DNA of 27,409 bases from Candidatus Peregrinibacteria bacterium (lineage in GTDB: Bacteria; Patescibacteriota; Gracilibacteria; UBA1369; UBA12463). This document shows positions 14,117 through 22,223 of this stretch, one piece after another. Within the stretch, counting starts at the first letter, position 1. Every line of letters starts with the position of its first letter. The notes under the pieces are model-generated. The model saw nothing but the letters and a program-made list of their open reading frames with translations, did not search any database and was not told the DNA's origin. The position numbers were made by a program, and so were the translations under genes. The stretch is from contig JAHFJT010000002.1 of NCBI GenBank assembly GCA_023245695.1, positions 1 through 27,409 on the forward strand. The letters are read 5' to 3'.

Positions 14117-15922
14117 ATGCAGAAAATTCTCAATATTGCCATCATCGCGCACGTCGATCATGGAAAAACAACTCTTACTGATCACCTTTTGAAGCAAGGA
14201 GGTGCTTTTCGTGAAAATGAAGAGGTCACTGATTGTGTCATGGATAGCAACCCGCTCGAACGAGAGCGTGGTATTACGATTTCTGCGAAGAACTGCTCAA
14301 TTCACTATAATGGTGTCAAAATCAACATCGTGGATACTCCGGGACATGCTGACTTCGGCTCTGAAGTTGAACGTGTTTTGAAGACGGTAGACTGCGTGCT
14401 TCTCCTCGTGGATGCGAAAGAAGGACCAATGCCACAGACGAAATTTGTGCTCAAAAAGTCTCTTGCTCTTGGCCTTAAGCCGATTGTGGTTATTAATAAA
14501 ATTGACCGTGCCGATCAGCGAGCTCACAAGGTTATCGATATGGTTTTTGACCTTTTCGTGGCTCTGGGTGCGAACGATCAGCAGCTCGACTTCCCAATTG
14601 TCTATACGATTGGTCGTCAGGGTCTTGCGAAGCACTCTCTCGAAGATACGACGAGCACCGATCTTACGCCGCTCTTTGAGACGATTATGAAGCATGTGCC
14701 TATCTACCCAGAAAATGGCGATAAGGTCCTTCAGATGCAGGTTTCGAACCTTGCGTACGATGACTACGTCGGACGAATCGCGATCGGACGTGTGTTTAGC
14801 GGAACGCTCGAGAAAAATAAGCCACTCGTGGTTTCTCGACGAGATGGATCGATTACAACGGCAAAACTTACAAAGCTCCTCGTCTACGAAGGTGTTCGAC
14901 AGGTAGAGGTCGATCGTGTTGAGTGTGGTGATCTCTGTGCGGTTGCTGGTATCTCGGATATCACGATTGGTGAGACGATTACCGATGCTGCCAACCCAAC
15001 TCCAATGCCACTTATCGAGATCGATGAGCCGACACTTGAGATGAACTTCCTCGTGAATAACTCTCCATTTGCTGGTAAGGAAGGAAAATTTGTTACCACA
15101 CGACATATCCGAGAACGTTTGGATCGAGAACTTCAAACCAATGTTGGTTTGCGAGTGACTCCCCTGGAAGGAACGGATGGATTTACCGTTGCGGGGCGCG
15201 GGGAACTCCACCTCTCGGTGCTCCTCGAAAATATGCGACGTGAAGGATTTGAAATCCAGGTTTCACGACCAGAGGTTATTATGAAAACGATCGATGGTCA
15301 GAAGAATGAGCCTATCGAATACGTCATGATCGACGTGCCAGATAACTATGCTGGTGTGGTCATTGAGCGCTTGGGTAAGCGAAAAGGTGAGATGCTCAAT
15401 ATGCAGTCAGAAAATGCACATACTCGTCTCGAGTACTACGTTCCGACTCGAGGTCTCCTCGGTTTCCGATCGGAGTTCATCATGGATACGCGAGGTGAGG
15501 GTATCATGGATCATAGCTTTTATGAGTATCAGCCGCACAAGGGTGAGATCCAGCACCGACAGAATGGTGTGATGATCTCTGGAGATACGGGAAAGACGGT
15601 TGCCTATGCTCTTTGGAATTTGCAGGAGCGTGGAAAGATGTTCCTTGGCGCTGGTATTGATATTTACGAAGGTATGATTATCGGTGAGCATTCACGTGAT
15701 AACGACCTTACGGTCAATCCATGTAAGGAAAAGAAGCTTACGAACATGCGTGCCTCTGGTACGGATGAAGCTGTTAAGCTCGTTCCACCTCAGTCTATGA
15801 ACCTGGAGCAGGCTCTTGAGTACATCGAAAATGATGAGCTCGTCGAGATCACACCAAAGTCGATCCGTCTTCGAAAGAAGGGGCTCACGGAGGGGGATCG
15901 AAAGCGAGGGTCACGGGACTAA
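14117..15922 (+). CDS. typA: Translational GTPase TypA/BipA
   Basis: 601 residues from the ATG at 14117; a TTG at 14078 in the same frame lies within the leader and is rejected. This ribosome-associated GTPase helps 50S assembly and stress adaptation. Motifs: G1 AHVDHGKTTL, switch I RERGITI with ISAKN, G3 DTPGHADFG, G4 NKIDR. EF-G-like domains II, III and V follow, and the TypA-specific C-terminal domain includes GLLGFRSEF and NDLTVNPCKEKKLTNMRA. Length is typical. Arg is encoded by CGA at least as often as by CGT, unusual for a highly expressed gene. The start is preceded by ACAACCCC and a T-run instead of a Shine-Dalgarno. Confidence 0.97.
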   Translation: MQKILNIAIIAHVDHGKTTLTDHLLKQGGAFRENEEVTDCVMDSNPLERERGITISAKNCSIHYNGVKINIVDTPGHADFGSEVERVLKTVDCVLLLVDAKEGPMPQTKFVLKKSLALGLKPIVVINKIDRADQRAHKVIDMVFDLFVALGANDQQLDFPIVYTIGRQGLAKHSLEDTTSTDLTPLFETIMKHVPIYPENGDKVLQMQVSNLAYDDYVGRIAIGRVFSGTLEKNKPLVVSRRDGSITTAKLTKLLVYEGVRQVEVDRVECGDLCAVAGISDITIGETITDAANPTPMPLIEIDEPTLEMNFLVNNSPFAGKEGKFVTTRHIRERLDRELQTNVGLRVTPLEGTDGFTVAGRGELHLSVLLENMRREGFEIQVSRPEVIMKTIDGQKNEPIEYVMIDVPDNYAGVVIERLGKRKGEMLNMQSENAHTRLEYYVPTRGLLGFRSEFIMDTRGEGIMDHSFYEYQPHKGEIQHRQNGVMISGDTGKTVAYALWNLQERGKMFLGAGIDIYEGMIIGEHSRDNDLTVNPCKEKKLTNMRASGTDEAVKLVPPQSMNLEQALEYIENDELVEITPKSIRLRKKGLTEGDRKRGSRD

Positions 15923-15974
15923 TATAACGTCATGTTTGTCAGCGTTTTAGGAGCTTTATTTTTCTGCAGATATG

Positions 15975-15983
15975 TGGTATAAT
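15975..15983 (+). promoter_or_regulatory. Extended -10 promoter of the 703-residue surface protein gene
   Basis: TGG-TATAAT, an extended -10 element with a consensus hexamer, 30 bases before the ATG at 16014. The -35 region is weak (TTTATT at 17 bases). Confidence 0.5.
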
Positions 15984-16013
15984 GCAGGGATTTAAAATAT
16001 ACTCTGAAATCTG

Positions 16014-18125
16014 ATGTTTTTTGTGCCTCGACCACCCTCATCCTCTCATCAAAAGACTGTCATTGGACTGGTAATTCTCTGGGTGGCTATGTTGGGTATG
16101 TATTTTGCCCCAAAGCTTTCGAGCGTTTTTTTGCTCACTGATGTGCTGGGGAGTGATAGATCTTCTTTGAGCCAGAGCGTGGCACCTGAGGATCGAACTT
16201 TTGATACCTTAGTGCAGAGCGTGGTGTTTTCGAAGGATTTTTCTGTTTTGCATCCACTTGTCGATAAGGTGTACTCGTATGACGGCATCCTCTCTAGCTC
16301 TTCCGTGAGTGGTGCTGATGCGCCCTTTAAGGCTCATGAGAGTCGACGATATGCTATTTTGAATGAGCAGCGATTTATTGTTCGAGTGCCTTTTTCCAGT
16401 GTTCTTGATCCGGCAAGCGTGACGCTGAATTCCATTGCTCTTTATCGTAAGAAGGCCGATAGTGCCGTGAAGAGCTCTGAGCCGATTGTTCCTGTGGTAC
16501 CTGCGACTATACCTCCTGCCGTGCCCGAATCTGTACCCGTAGCTGATGTACCTAAAAATGATGAGGTTCAGGCTCAGACCCTTACTCCATCACTGCTGCA
16601 GACGGATGTATTAGGAGCGGGGGATGTGGCTCCGCCTTCTGCGCCTTTGTCGGTAGCTGTCCCTGTCCCTGCCCCTGAGCCTGTCGTTGAACCGCTTCCA
16701 GCGGTTCAACGACTTTCTTCTGAGTTGCCGCCTGCGGCGGCCCCGGCTCTCCCTCCAGATCCCGTCAAATCTGATGTCAGTGTTGTGAAGTCCGAGGTAA
16801 AGCCTGAGGTACCGCCTGAAACTACGCCCGAAGTTAAAGATGTGTCTGGGTACAAAGTTGTGGCGCCCGAGTATGTGATCGTGACGGGAAGCGAACTTAT
16901 TGCTGAGTTCCATGTTCCGTCTATAGCGTTGTATGATGGCATTATTTTGCGACAGATTAAGGCGAAGTCTCCTGGCCAGTCGATCGATTATCTGGAGATG
17001 TCACTTGCAGATTGGGGCATGCTTACGGCGAAACCGCTTTCAGGTAAAGACGATGAAAAACTTTCCGCGACCCACATGGCCACTACACACACCCTTGCCG
17101 ATCCTGCAGAGAAAGAAAAAAATGATGTTCCAGAGAAGCGGTCTTTCACCTATGAGGAAAAGACTCGGGAAGATAAGGCAAACTTGGCTCGACAGCGACG
17201 TACGGCCAATCGACGACACTTTGTAGAAACCTATTATAGCGCCGATAAAAGTGGTCATGACTTCAAGAATGTGAGCGATCAGGTTTACTATGTTGATGCT
17301 GATCTTTTTGGCGCTGGGAAGCGTGTTGTATCGACGTTGAAGGGTGCTTCATTTGGAGTTGTGGATAGCGATAGCGATCTTCTTGAGCCATCGAAGATTA
17401 CTTTTGTGGATTTGATTTTTTCTGGATCCGTGAAGTATCAGGCGATTACTACCCAGTCGTTTACGGCTGTGAATACCAATAAAGAGCGGTTTACTCCGCG
17501 AATGATTTTTATTCCGAATACGGATAACGAGGTGATTCTTGTCTTTGATCAGGGACGGGATATCGATATTCGAGCACTTGAGCTGGATAGTATTACAAGC
17601 AAAACACTTACGGATACCCCGCTTGATGGATATATTCTCCTAGAGGCACCTTCACGAAATTACGTTGAACTGACCTCAACCGTGAATCGCCACTATGAGG
17701 CATATGTGGGTAATGATGTAACCTTTACTGCTTCAAAGTTATCGCTTGGCACAGTGAGCTCTCTCGTCTCGACGAGTTCGACGATTGCGGTGAATATCTC
17801 TGATGCTGGATCTCTCAATCCGCAGTGTGCGATTCTCGTATTTGGCAATGATCTTGTGCTGGATGGAGGTGGAGGGACCGCGCCTATTAGTGGGCTGACG
17901 CTGGTTTCCAAGTCGAGTGGTGCCGTGCCTGTTGACGCGATGGTGGTGAAAAATTTTGAGCAACAAAAACAGAAAAGTTTTCTCGGGTTTGTGTATCTGG
18001 GTGATCTGGAGGTGGTGAATGCTGTGAAGACGATGTACCTGAACTTTACTTCTCCAGCAGGACTTTCGATGGGTCGATACTCGGGAGTTCTTTCTACTGA
18101 GTTACAGTGTCCAGCCGGGAAGTAG
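16014..18125 (+). CDS. Large membrane-anchored surface protein with Pro-rich stalk
   Basis: 703 residues; no family recognised. A basic N-terminus precedes one hydrophobic helix (about 16-33, VIGLVILWVAMLGMYFA) that could be a signal anchor. An extracytoplasmic segment follows (about 45-155, with RFIVRVPFSSVLDPASVTLN), then a Pro/Val/Ala-rich, probably extended stalk (about 156-275). After a beta-rich stretch comes a highly charged Lys/Glu/Arg segment (about 345-410) and a C-terminal beta-rich region (about 410-703). Only two Cys occur, both in that last part (NPQCAIL; ELQCPAG), which would allow one disulfide outside the cell. The gene carries a strong internal hairpin at 16683-16713. It is followed by two smaller exported proteins, suggesting a surface-layer neighbourhood. 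Calling it cell-surface is inference. Confidence 0.65.
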   Translation: MFFVPRPPSSSHQKTVIGLVILWVAMLGMYFAPKLSSVFLLTDVLGSDRSSLSQSVAPEDRTFDTLVQSVVFSKDFSVLHPLVDKVYSYDGILSSSSVSGADAPFKAHESRRYAILNEQRFIVRVPFSSVLDPASVTLNSIALYRKKADSAVKSSEPIVPVVPATIPPAVPESVPVADVPKNDEVQAQTLTPSLLQTDVLGAGDVAPPSAPLSVAVPVPAPEPVVEPLPAVQRLSSELPPAAAPALPPDPVKSDVSVVKSEVKPEVPPETTPEVKDVSGYKVVAPEYVIVTGSELIAEFHVPSIALYDGIILRQIKAKSPGQSIDYLEMSLADWGMLTAKPLSGKDDEKLSATHMATTHTLADPAEKEKNDVPEKRSFTYEEKTREDKANLARQRRTANRRHFVETYYSADKSGHDFKNVSDQVYYVDADLFGAGKRVVSTLKGASFGVVDSDSDLLEPSKITFVDLIFSGSVKYQAITTQSFTAVNTNKERFTPRMIFIPNTDNEVILVFDQGRDIDIRALELDSITSKTLTDTPLDGYILLEAPSRNYVELTSTVNRHYEAYVGNDVTFTASKLSLGTVSSLVSTSSTIAVNISDAGSLNPQCAILVFGNDLVLDGGGGTAPISGLTLVSKSSGAVPVDAMVVKNFEQQKQKSFLGFVYLGDLEVVNAVKTMYLNFTSPAGLSMGRYSGVLSTELQCPAGK
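16683..16713. repeat. Perfect 14-bp inverted repeat inside the stalk-coding region
   Basis: GTCGTTGAACCGCT, a 3-base TCC spacer, then the exact reverse complement. In RNA this is a very stable hairpin inside the coding sequence, in the Pro-rich stalk. The following TTTCTTC is only partly a U-run. Confidence 0.8.
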
Positions 18126-18147
18126 GTTTTTGTGTGGGCATCTCTTT

Positions 18148-18831
18148 TTATGGTTGCCCGTCGATGATCGTGATCGTCATGGTGCTTGAGTAGCTTCCAA
18201 GTGCGCTATTTTGAGGAAGGAGGAGTGTCGCTCGATCAAACCGGAGATGGCCAATATTTGTACATGAAGCACTACTTTCTACGAGAATATTTGAGGATGT
18301 AGCGCCAGTTATGCTGTAGTTGGTGCCACTGTTCGTGAGATTGCTATTGAGGGTGTACGTGCCTGGGGTTGCTCCTGCGCAGCTACTTGGATCAATGCTA
18401 ACTGTTTTTGTCATATCATCATTGCCGATGGTTGCGGTTGCTGCCTGACCGTTCGTATAGGTTCCTATGAGCTTGAAGTTATTCGCTGGAAGGGCTGCTT
18501 GCGACTGAGAGTCTCCGGTGTAGGTGAAGTCTGTCATACTGAGCGTGATATAAAATCCGGCGGTTGCGGTGTCGTCCGCATACTCGATATAGTCGTTATT
18601 TGGATTGCTCGTCCAGCCGAGGTTGAGATTTTGATTCATAATAGGAGCCGATGGGAAGTTCAGCCCAGAACTCCAGCTTCCATGGAGCGCCATGGTCAGT
18701 TGACCTGTGACGTATATTTCGATGGGAATATCTGATGCAGAAGCGGTTTTTGTGGTGAGAATTCCCAGACTTATTAAAGCTATCACGAGCCAGATGAGAG
18801 GTGTTTTGGCTGTGTGTGTGGTGGTGAGCAT
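18148..18831 (-). CDS. Exported surface protein, paralogue of 18961-19614
   Basis: 227 residues. The signal peptide is a hydrophobic stretch TPLIWLVIALISLGILT ending TASA, with probable cleavage before SDIP. The mature part is Ser/Thr/Asn/Gly-rich and beta-like, with two Cys (SSCAG and SASCTN) that could form a disulfide, and it closes with TMTITIIDGQP. The neighbour at 18961-19614 shares the early LTMAL/FTMAL element, a DYIEYAD/DYITVVD segment, two Cys in similar places and the VDGQ-type ending, so I infer common ancestry. Function unknown; secreted or cell-surface. Divergent from its paralogue across 129 bases and convergent with the 703-residue gene. Confidence 0.7.
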   Translation of the reverse strand: MLTTTHTAKTPLIWLVIALISLGILTTKTASASDIPIEIYVTGQLTMALHGSWSSGLNFPSAPIMNQNLNLGWTSNPNNDYIEYADDTATAGFYITLSMTDFTYTGDSQSQAALPANNFKLIGTYTNGQAATATIGNDDMTKTVSIDPSSCAGATPGTYTLNSNLTNSGTNYSITGATSSNILVESSASCTNIGHLRFDRATLLLPQNSALGSYSSTMTITIIDGQP

Positions 18832-18835
18832 TTTG

Positions 18836-18864
18836 TTGACTTTAGTTGGTATCTATTGTATAAT
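18836..18864 (+). promoter_or_regulatory. Strong promoter of the putative major surface protein
   Basis: TTGACT (18836-18841), 17-base spacer, consensus TATAAT (18859-18864). The predicted start is near 18871, giving an unusually long leader of about 90 bases before the ATG at 18961. Confidence 0.75.
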
Positions 18865-18870
18865 GGGAGT

Positions 18871-18960
18871 GATCTTGAAATAGGGTTTTCTGGGATGCGC
18901 GCCTAGATAAGCACTATCTCAACTCACTCATTTTTTTACTTCATTATAACAAAAAACAAA
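18871..18960 (+). promoter_or_regulatory. Long 5' UTR of the putative major surface protein
   Basis: The leader holds a small inverted repeat AGATA-AGCAC-TATCT (18905-18919), then a T-run and an A-rich stretch (ACAAAAAACAAA) directly before the ATG. There is no Shine-Dalgarno. A role in mRNA stability or ribosome access is inference. Confidence 0.4.
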
Positions 18961-19614
18961 ATGAAAAATAAGTTTTTGTCTTTTGCTCTCCTTACTGCGG
19001 TCGCTGCAACTTTCTTGGTTCCAAGCGCAGTATTCGCAGACACTAACACTGCTTCTGTCAGTGTTTCAGCAGATACGACTTTCACTATGGCTCTTACGGG
19101 TCAGGCTAAGGCTCCTACATTCTCTGTAGCTGCTTATAGTTCACAGGCTTCTCATAACAAGACTTGGGATGCTTCAACTGGTACTGACTATATTACCGTT
19201 GTTGATTACACAGGTGCTCAGTCTGGTAAGGATGGTCACCACATCAATATCGCTCTTAACCGAGCTACTTGGTGGTATAGCGGCGCAGATGCTGCTAAGG
19301 CTACTCGAGTTGGTGTTTTCACTGGTTTCACTGCTATTCCTAACGATAAGATCCGTCTCTATGTCCGAGGTGGTACTACGAGCTATACTTTCACAGCTAA
19401 GGATACTAACCTTTGTTCTGCGGTCGGTTCTACATCCATTGGCAATATTGTCTTGAGTAAGACAGGTACTACTTCATGGGCTACTACAAGTAATACTTGC
19501 CCAGGTACAACTGTTTACAAGCCTGTCAGCGCTCAATTGAAGGTTGCTACAAACGGTCTTGGTAACGGATCATACACGATCTCTGGTACAGTCACATTGG
19601 TTGATGGTCAGTAA
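18961..19614 (+). CDS. Putative major exported surface protein
   Basis: 217 residues. It has a classic signal peptide: MKNK, a hydrophobic core FLSFALLTAVAATFLV, and a PSAVFA site with cleavage expected before DTNTA. The mature chain is about 193 residues of Thr/Ser/Ala/Gly-rich beta sequence with two Cys (TNLCSAV; SNTCPGT) and ends ISGTVTLVDGQ. Codons are markedly biased to GCT, ACT, GGT and AAG compared with neighbours. With a consensus promoter, a long leader and a strong terminator this suggests high expression. No recognised family; a surface-layer or pilin-like subunit is possible. Its divergent paralogue at 18148-18831 lacks the codon bias. Confidence 0.75.
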   Translation: MKNKFLSFALLTAVAATFLVPSAVFADTNTASVSVSADTTFTMALTGQAKAPTFSVAAYSSQASHNKTWDASTGTDYITVVDYTGAQSGKDGHHINIALNRATWWYSGADAAKATRVGVFTGFTAIPNDKIRLYVRGGTTSYTFTAKDTNLCSAVGSTSIGNIVLSKTGTTSWATTSNTCPGTTVYKPVSAQLKVATNGLGNGSYTISGTVTLVDGQ

Positions 19615-19653
19615 TTTGATCGTCGTTGATATATAACGCGCACAAAACGAATG

Positions 19654-19684
19654 GCCCCTCCTGATTTCAGGAGGGGCGATTTTT
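19654..19684 (+). terminator. Strong Rho-independent terminator
   Basis: GCCCCTCCTGA and TCAGGAGGGGC form a perfect 11-bp inverted repeat with a 2-base spacer, followed by GATTTTT. It separates the surface protein from the polysaccharide genes. Confidence 0.9.
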
Positions 19685-19711
19685 GATCTCGCTTCATCAT
19701 CCGAAAATCAG

Positions 19712-19717
19712 TAGAAT
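19712..19717 (+). promoter_or_regulatory. Possible -10 box of the nucleotide-sugar dehydrogenase gene, leaderless
   Basis: TAGAAT ends 6 bases before the GTG start at 19724. No standard -35 box is evident, so the call is tentative. Confidence 0.35.
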
Positions 19718-19723
19718 ATCGCC

Positions 19724-21001
19724 GTGATTCCAAAAAAAGTTACGGTTATCGGGTTAGGGTATGTTGGTCTTCCGCTCGCGTGTGCGATTGCGAAGACGAA
19801 GCTCTTCAATGTATGTGGCTACGAAATTAGTCCCGAGAAGGCTGCGCTGATCCAAAAGGGCATCTCGCCTATTGAAGATGAGGTTGCTCGCAAGCTCCTG
19901 CCCAAGATCAAGCTTACCGTAAGTACGAGTGATGAGATTTTGAGAGATTCTGATTTTATCATTGTATGTGTGCCGACACCTGTGAAAAATAATAAGCTTC
20001 CCGATCTGACTCCGGTCAAGTCCGCGACGCGGTCGATCTTGAAGTACCTTCGCAAAGGTCAGTGCATTATCATCGAGTCCACGATCAATCCCGGTGTGTG
20101 TGAAGAGATTGTGCTGCCGATTCTTGAGAAGTCTGGCCTGAAGGGTGGCCGAGATTTTGAGCTTTCTCACTGCCCTGAACGTATCAATCCTGGCGATCCG
20201 ACGTGGGATGTGAATAATATTCCTCGAAACATCGGCTCCTTGACCGAAAAGGGCAACGCGCGCGTTGCAGCTTTTTATCGATCGTTTTTGAAGGGCGAAG
20301 TGAGAGAGGTGAGTAATCTCAAGGTGGCAGAGGCAACCAAGATTATTGAAAATACCTTCAGAGATATCAATATTGCCTATGTGAATGAGCTGGCGAAGTC
20401 TTTCGACCTTATGGGCATCGATCTCCTCGAGACGATCCATGCGGCCTCAAATAAGCCATTTGCCTTCATGCCTCACTTTCCGAGCTGTGGCGTGGGTGGA
20501 CACTGTATTCCGGTGGATCCTTACTATCTCATCACTCGGGCAAAAAAGGCTGGGTTCAATCACAGCTTTTTACGTAAGGCACGTCAGGTGAACAACTCGA
20601 TGCCACACTATGCCGTGAGTCTTCTTGAGGCAAAAGTGAAGGAGGCGGGGCTGGTCTTTTCTAAGGTAAAGATCGGTGTGCTCGGCCTCTCCTACAAGGC
20701 AAATATTGGTGATCTTCGGGAGAGTCCATCGTTGGAGATTCTCGAAATTTTGGCGTCAAAAAAAGCTCACGTAAAGGTCTTCGATCCGCATGTTCCAGTG
20801 AAGAGTGATGTGAAGACGCTTGATGAGCTCTGTGCCTGGGCGGATGTCTTGCTGCTCGCGACTGGACACCGGGAGTTTGCCGCGGTTCCGGCGGCGTTTT
20901 TCAAAAAACATGGTATCCGCGTGATCCTGGATGGCAAAAACTGCCTCGACAAAAAAGCTCTCCTGAAAGCAAGGATTGTCTATAAGGGTATTGGCCATTA
21001 G
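19724..21001 (+). CDS. UDP-sugar 6-dehydrogenase (WecC/WbpA-like)
   Basis: 425 residues, GTG start. It oxidises C6 of a UDP-sugar to the acid in two NAD-dependent steps. The Rossmann motif VIGLGYVGLPLA is at 8-19; the catalytic Cys is C261 in GVGGHCIPVDPYYL, the spelling typical of UDP-N-acetylhexosamine dehydrogenases (WbpA, WecC). The C-terminal UDP-binding domain has GLSYKANIGDLRESPSLEI. With the 2-epimerase-like protein at 23167-24297 the likely product is UDP-ManNAcA, but UDP-GlcNAcA is also possible. It is the first gene after a strong terminator. Its stop overlaps the convergent 20998 gene by 4 bases. Confidence 0.9.
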   Translation: MIPKKVTVIGLGYVGLPLACAIAKTKLFNVCGYEISPEKAALIQKGISPIEDEVARKLLPKIKLTVSTSDEILRDSDFIIVCVPTPVKNNKLPDLTPVKSATRSILKYLRKGQCIIIESTINPGVCEEIVLPILEKSGLKGGRDFELSHCPERINPGDPTWDVNNIPRNIGSLTEKGNARVAAFYRSFLKGEVREVSNLKVAEATKIIENTFRDINIAYVNELAKSFDLMGIDLLETIHAASNKPFAFMPHFPSCGVGGHCIPVDPYYLITRAKKAGFNHSFLRKARQVNNSMPHYAVSLLEAKVKEAGLVFSKVKIGVLGLSYKANIGDLRESPSLEILEILASKKAHVKVFDPHVPVKSDVKTLDELCAWADVLLLATGHREFAAVPAAFFKKHGIRVILDGKNCLDKKALLKARIVYKGIGH

Positions 21002-22143
21002 CCTCTTGGTTTCCATCTGAAGTTTTTCAAGTTTTCTTTGAACGTGATGTGGTATCGGATGTCCTTCCATATTACGATGCTGTATACGCCTCCCGTAACA
21101 GCTAGAATTATCCTTATGCTTGTTAGTTCCGGGTTTCCAAATAGTACATTTGCAATCGTCAAAGCTTGAAGTGCGGCAATCAATATTCCGATTGAGATAT
21201 GTATTTTTGATTTTATGATGCTAAAAATATTTGTTATTGCTATCGGAAAAACCACGGTGAGAGGTAAGAATATTCTTCCAATGTCTGTTGCAAAAAAGAG
21301 CGATATTATACCACCTAGGCCGAGTAGTACGAGTGGGATATATAAAAACTCGAATTGTTTTTTTGGTGCTACTAAAATTCCAAGGATGCCCAATAGCCAC
21401 AGGAAGCTCCATGCCCCAAAAAGATTCATCGCAATGTCCTTTAAATTTTGGTTTACGGCTGATATTTTTGTCGATTCGATCAGATACTTACTATAATCTC
21501 CCGACGAAAGTGCAATGTGGGTTACTGCATATGTGCTGATCCCTGCTATCACTGCCCATGCACCTTTTTTTCGATCTTGCGTTAGGAACCATAGTGGCGC
21601 TAGAAATAGGGTGGATTCATGCGAGAGAATTCCTACAACAAGCGCAATCATGTATGGAATAAAGCGTTTTTTTATTCCAAAAATAATCATAAGCGCCATC
21701 ATGCATATAGAAAAACTCGAGGGTAAATATGGGTTGTGAAATTGATAAAGTTGCCACAGGCTTGAGTAGTACATGCCTATTCCTATGCAAAGTGCCGAGA
21801 GTGATAGATTCCAAATTCTTCCTATCCAAAAAAGGCAGATATATAGACAGAAGAGACTTACATAGGTGATGATTTTTAGCGCTGATACGCTCTCTAATGG
21901 GAGGATGCTTGCTAGTGCAGGTACTAATATTCTATATCGAAATGGTGGTGGAACTTTTGAGTAATTCTTCTCAACCATGTCCATGTAGTAATTTGAGTCG
22001 CCTCGTATAGAAAGGTATGGGCTGGTTGTATCGGCCTGTCGTTGAAGTACAAATATGTGCCCAAATAATACGAGGAGGGCTGATATGCACACAGAGAAAA
22101 GTATATATTTTCTCTGTGTATTTTTTTTGCTGTTCATTTCCAT
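20998..22143 (-). CDS. Polytopic membrane protein, GT-C glycosyltransferase-like
   Basis: 381 residues from the ATG at 22143; other possible starts are 22137, 22176 and a TTG at 22203. I prefer 22143/22137 because the hydrophobic core begins soon after (YILFSVCISALLVLFGHIFVL). About ten transmembrane helices. A large first loop holds RGDSNYYMDMV and PPPFRYRILVPALA, the FxYRxLxP feature common in membrane GT-C or glycopolymer-assembly proteins. A second loop has the conserved-looking SHESTLFLAPLWFL. It probably transfers or assembles glycan from a lipid carrier at the membrane; the substrate is unknown. It is the only minus-strand gene inside the polysaccharide block. It is somewhat AT-richer than its neighbours, with codons such as ATA and AAA frequent. 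Confidence 0.6.
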   Translation of the reverse strand: MEMNSKKNTQRKYILFSVCISALLVLFGHIFVLQRQADTTSPYLSIRGDSNYYMDMVEKNYSKVPPPFRYRILVPALASILPLESVSALKIITYVSLFCLYICLFWIGRIWNLSLSALCIGIGMYYSSLWQLYQFHNPYLPSSFSICMMALMIIFGIKKRFIPYMIALVVGILSHESTLFLAPLWFLTQDRKKGAWAVIAGISTYAVTHIALSSGDYSKYLIESTKISAVNQNLKDIAMNLFGAWSFLWLLGILGILVAPKKQFEFLYIPLVLLGLGGIISLFFATDIGRIFLPLTVVFPIAITNIFSIIKSKIHISIGILIAALQALTIANVLFGNPELTSIRIILAVTGGVYSIVIWKDIRYHITFKENLKNFRWKPRG

Positions 22144-22223
22144 GGCGTGGAGTTGTATGACCGAGTTTGTATCCATGTTATCAGTTGTGCGCTTGGTCTC
22201 CAAGTATGCTATTCTGCCCTTAT

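Noticed and set aside
14297..15211. 304-codon open frame antisense to typA
   Set aside because: typA is certain, and the antisense frame is open only because of its codon usage.
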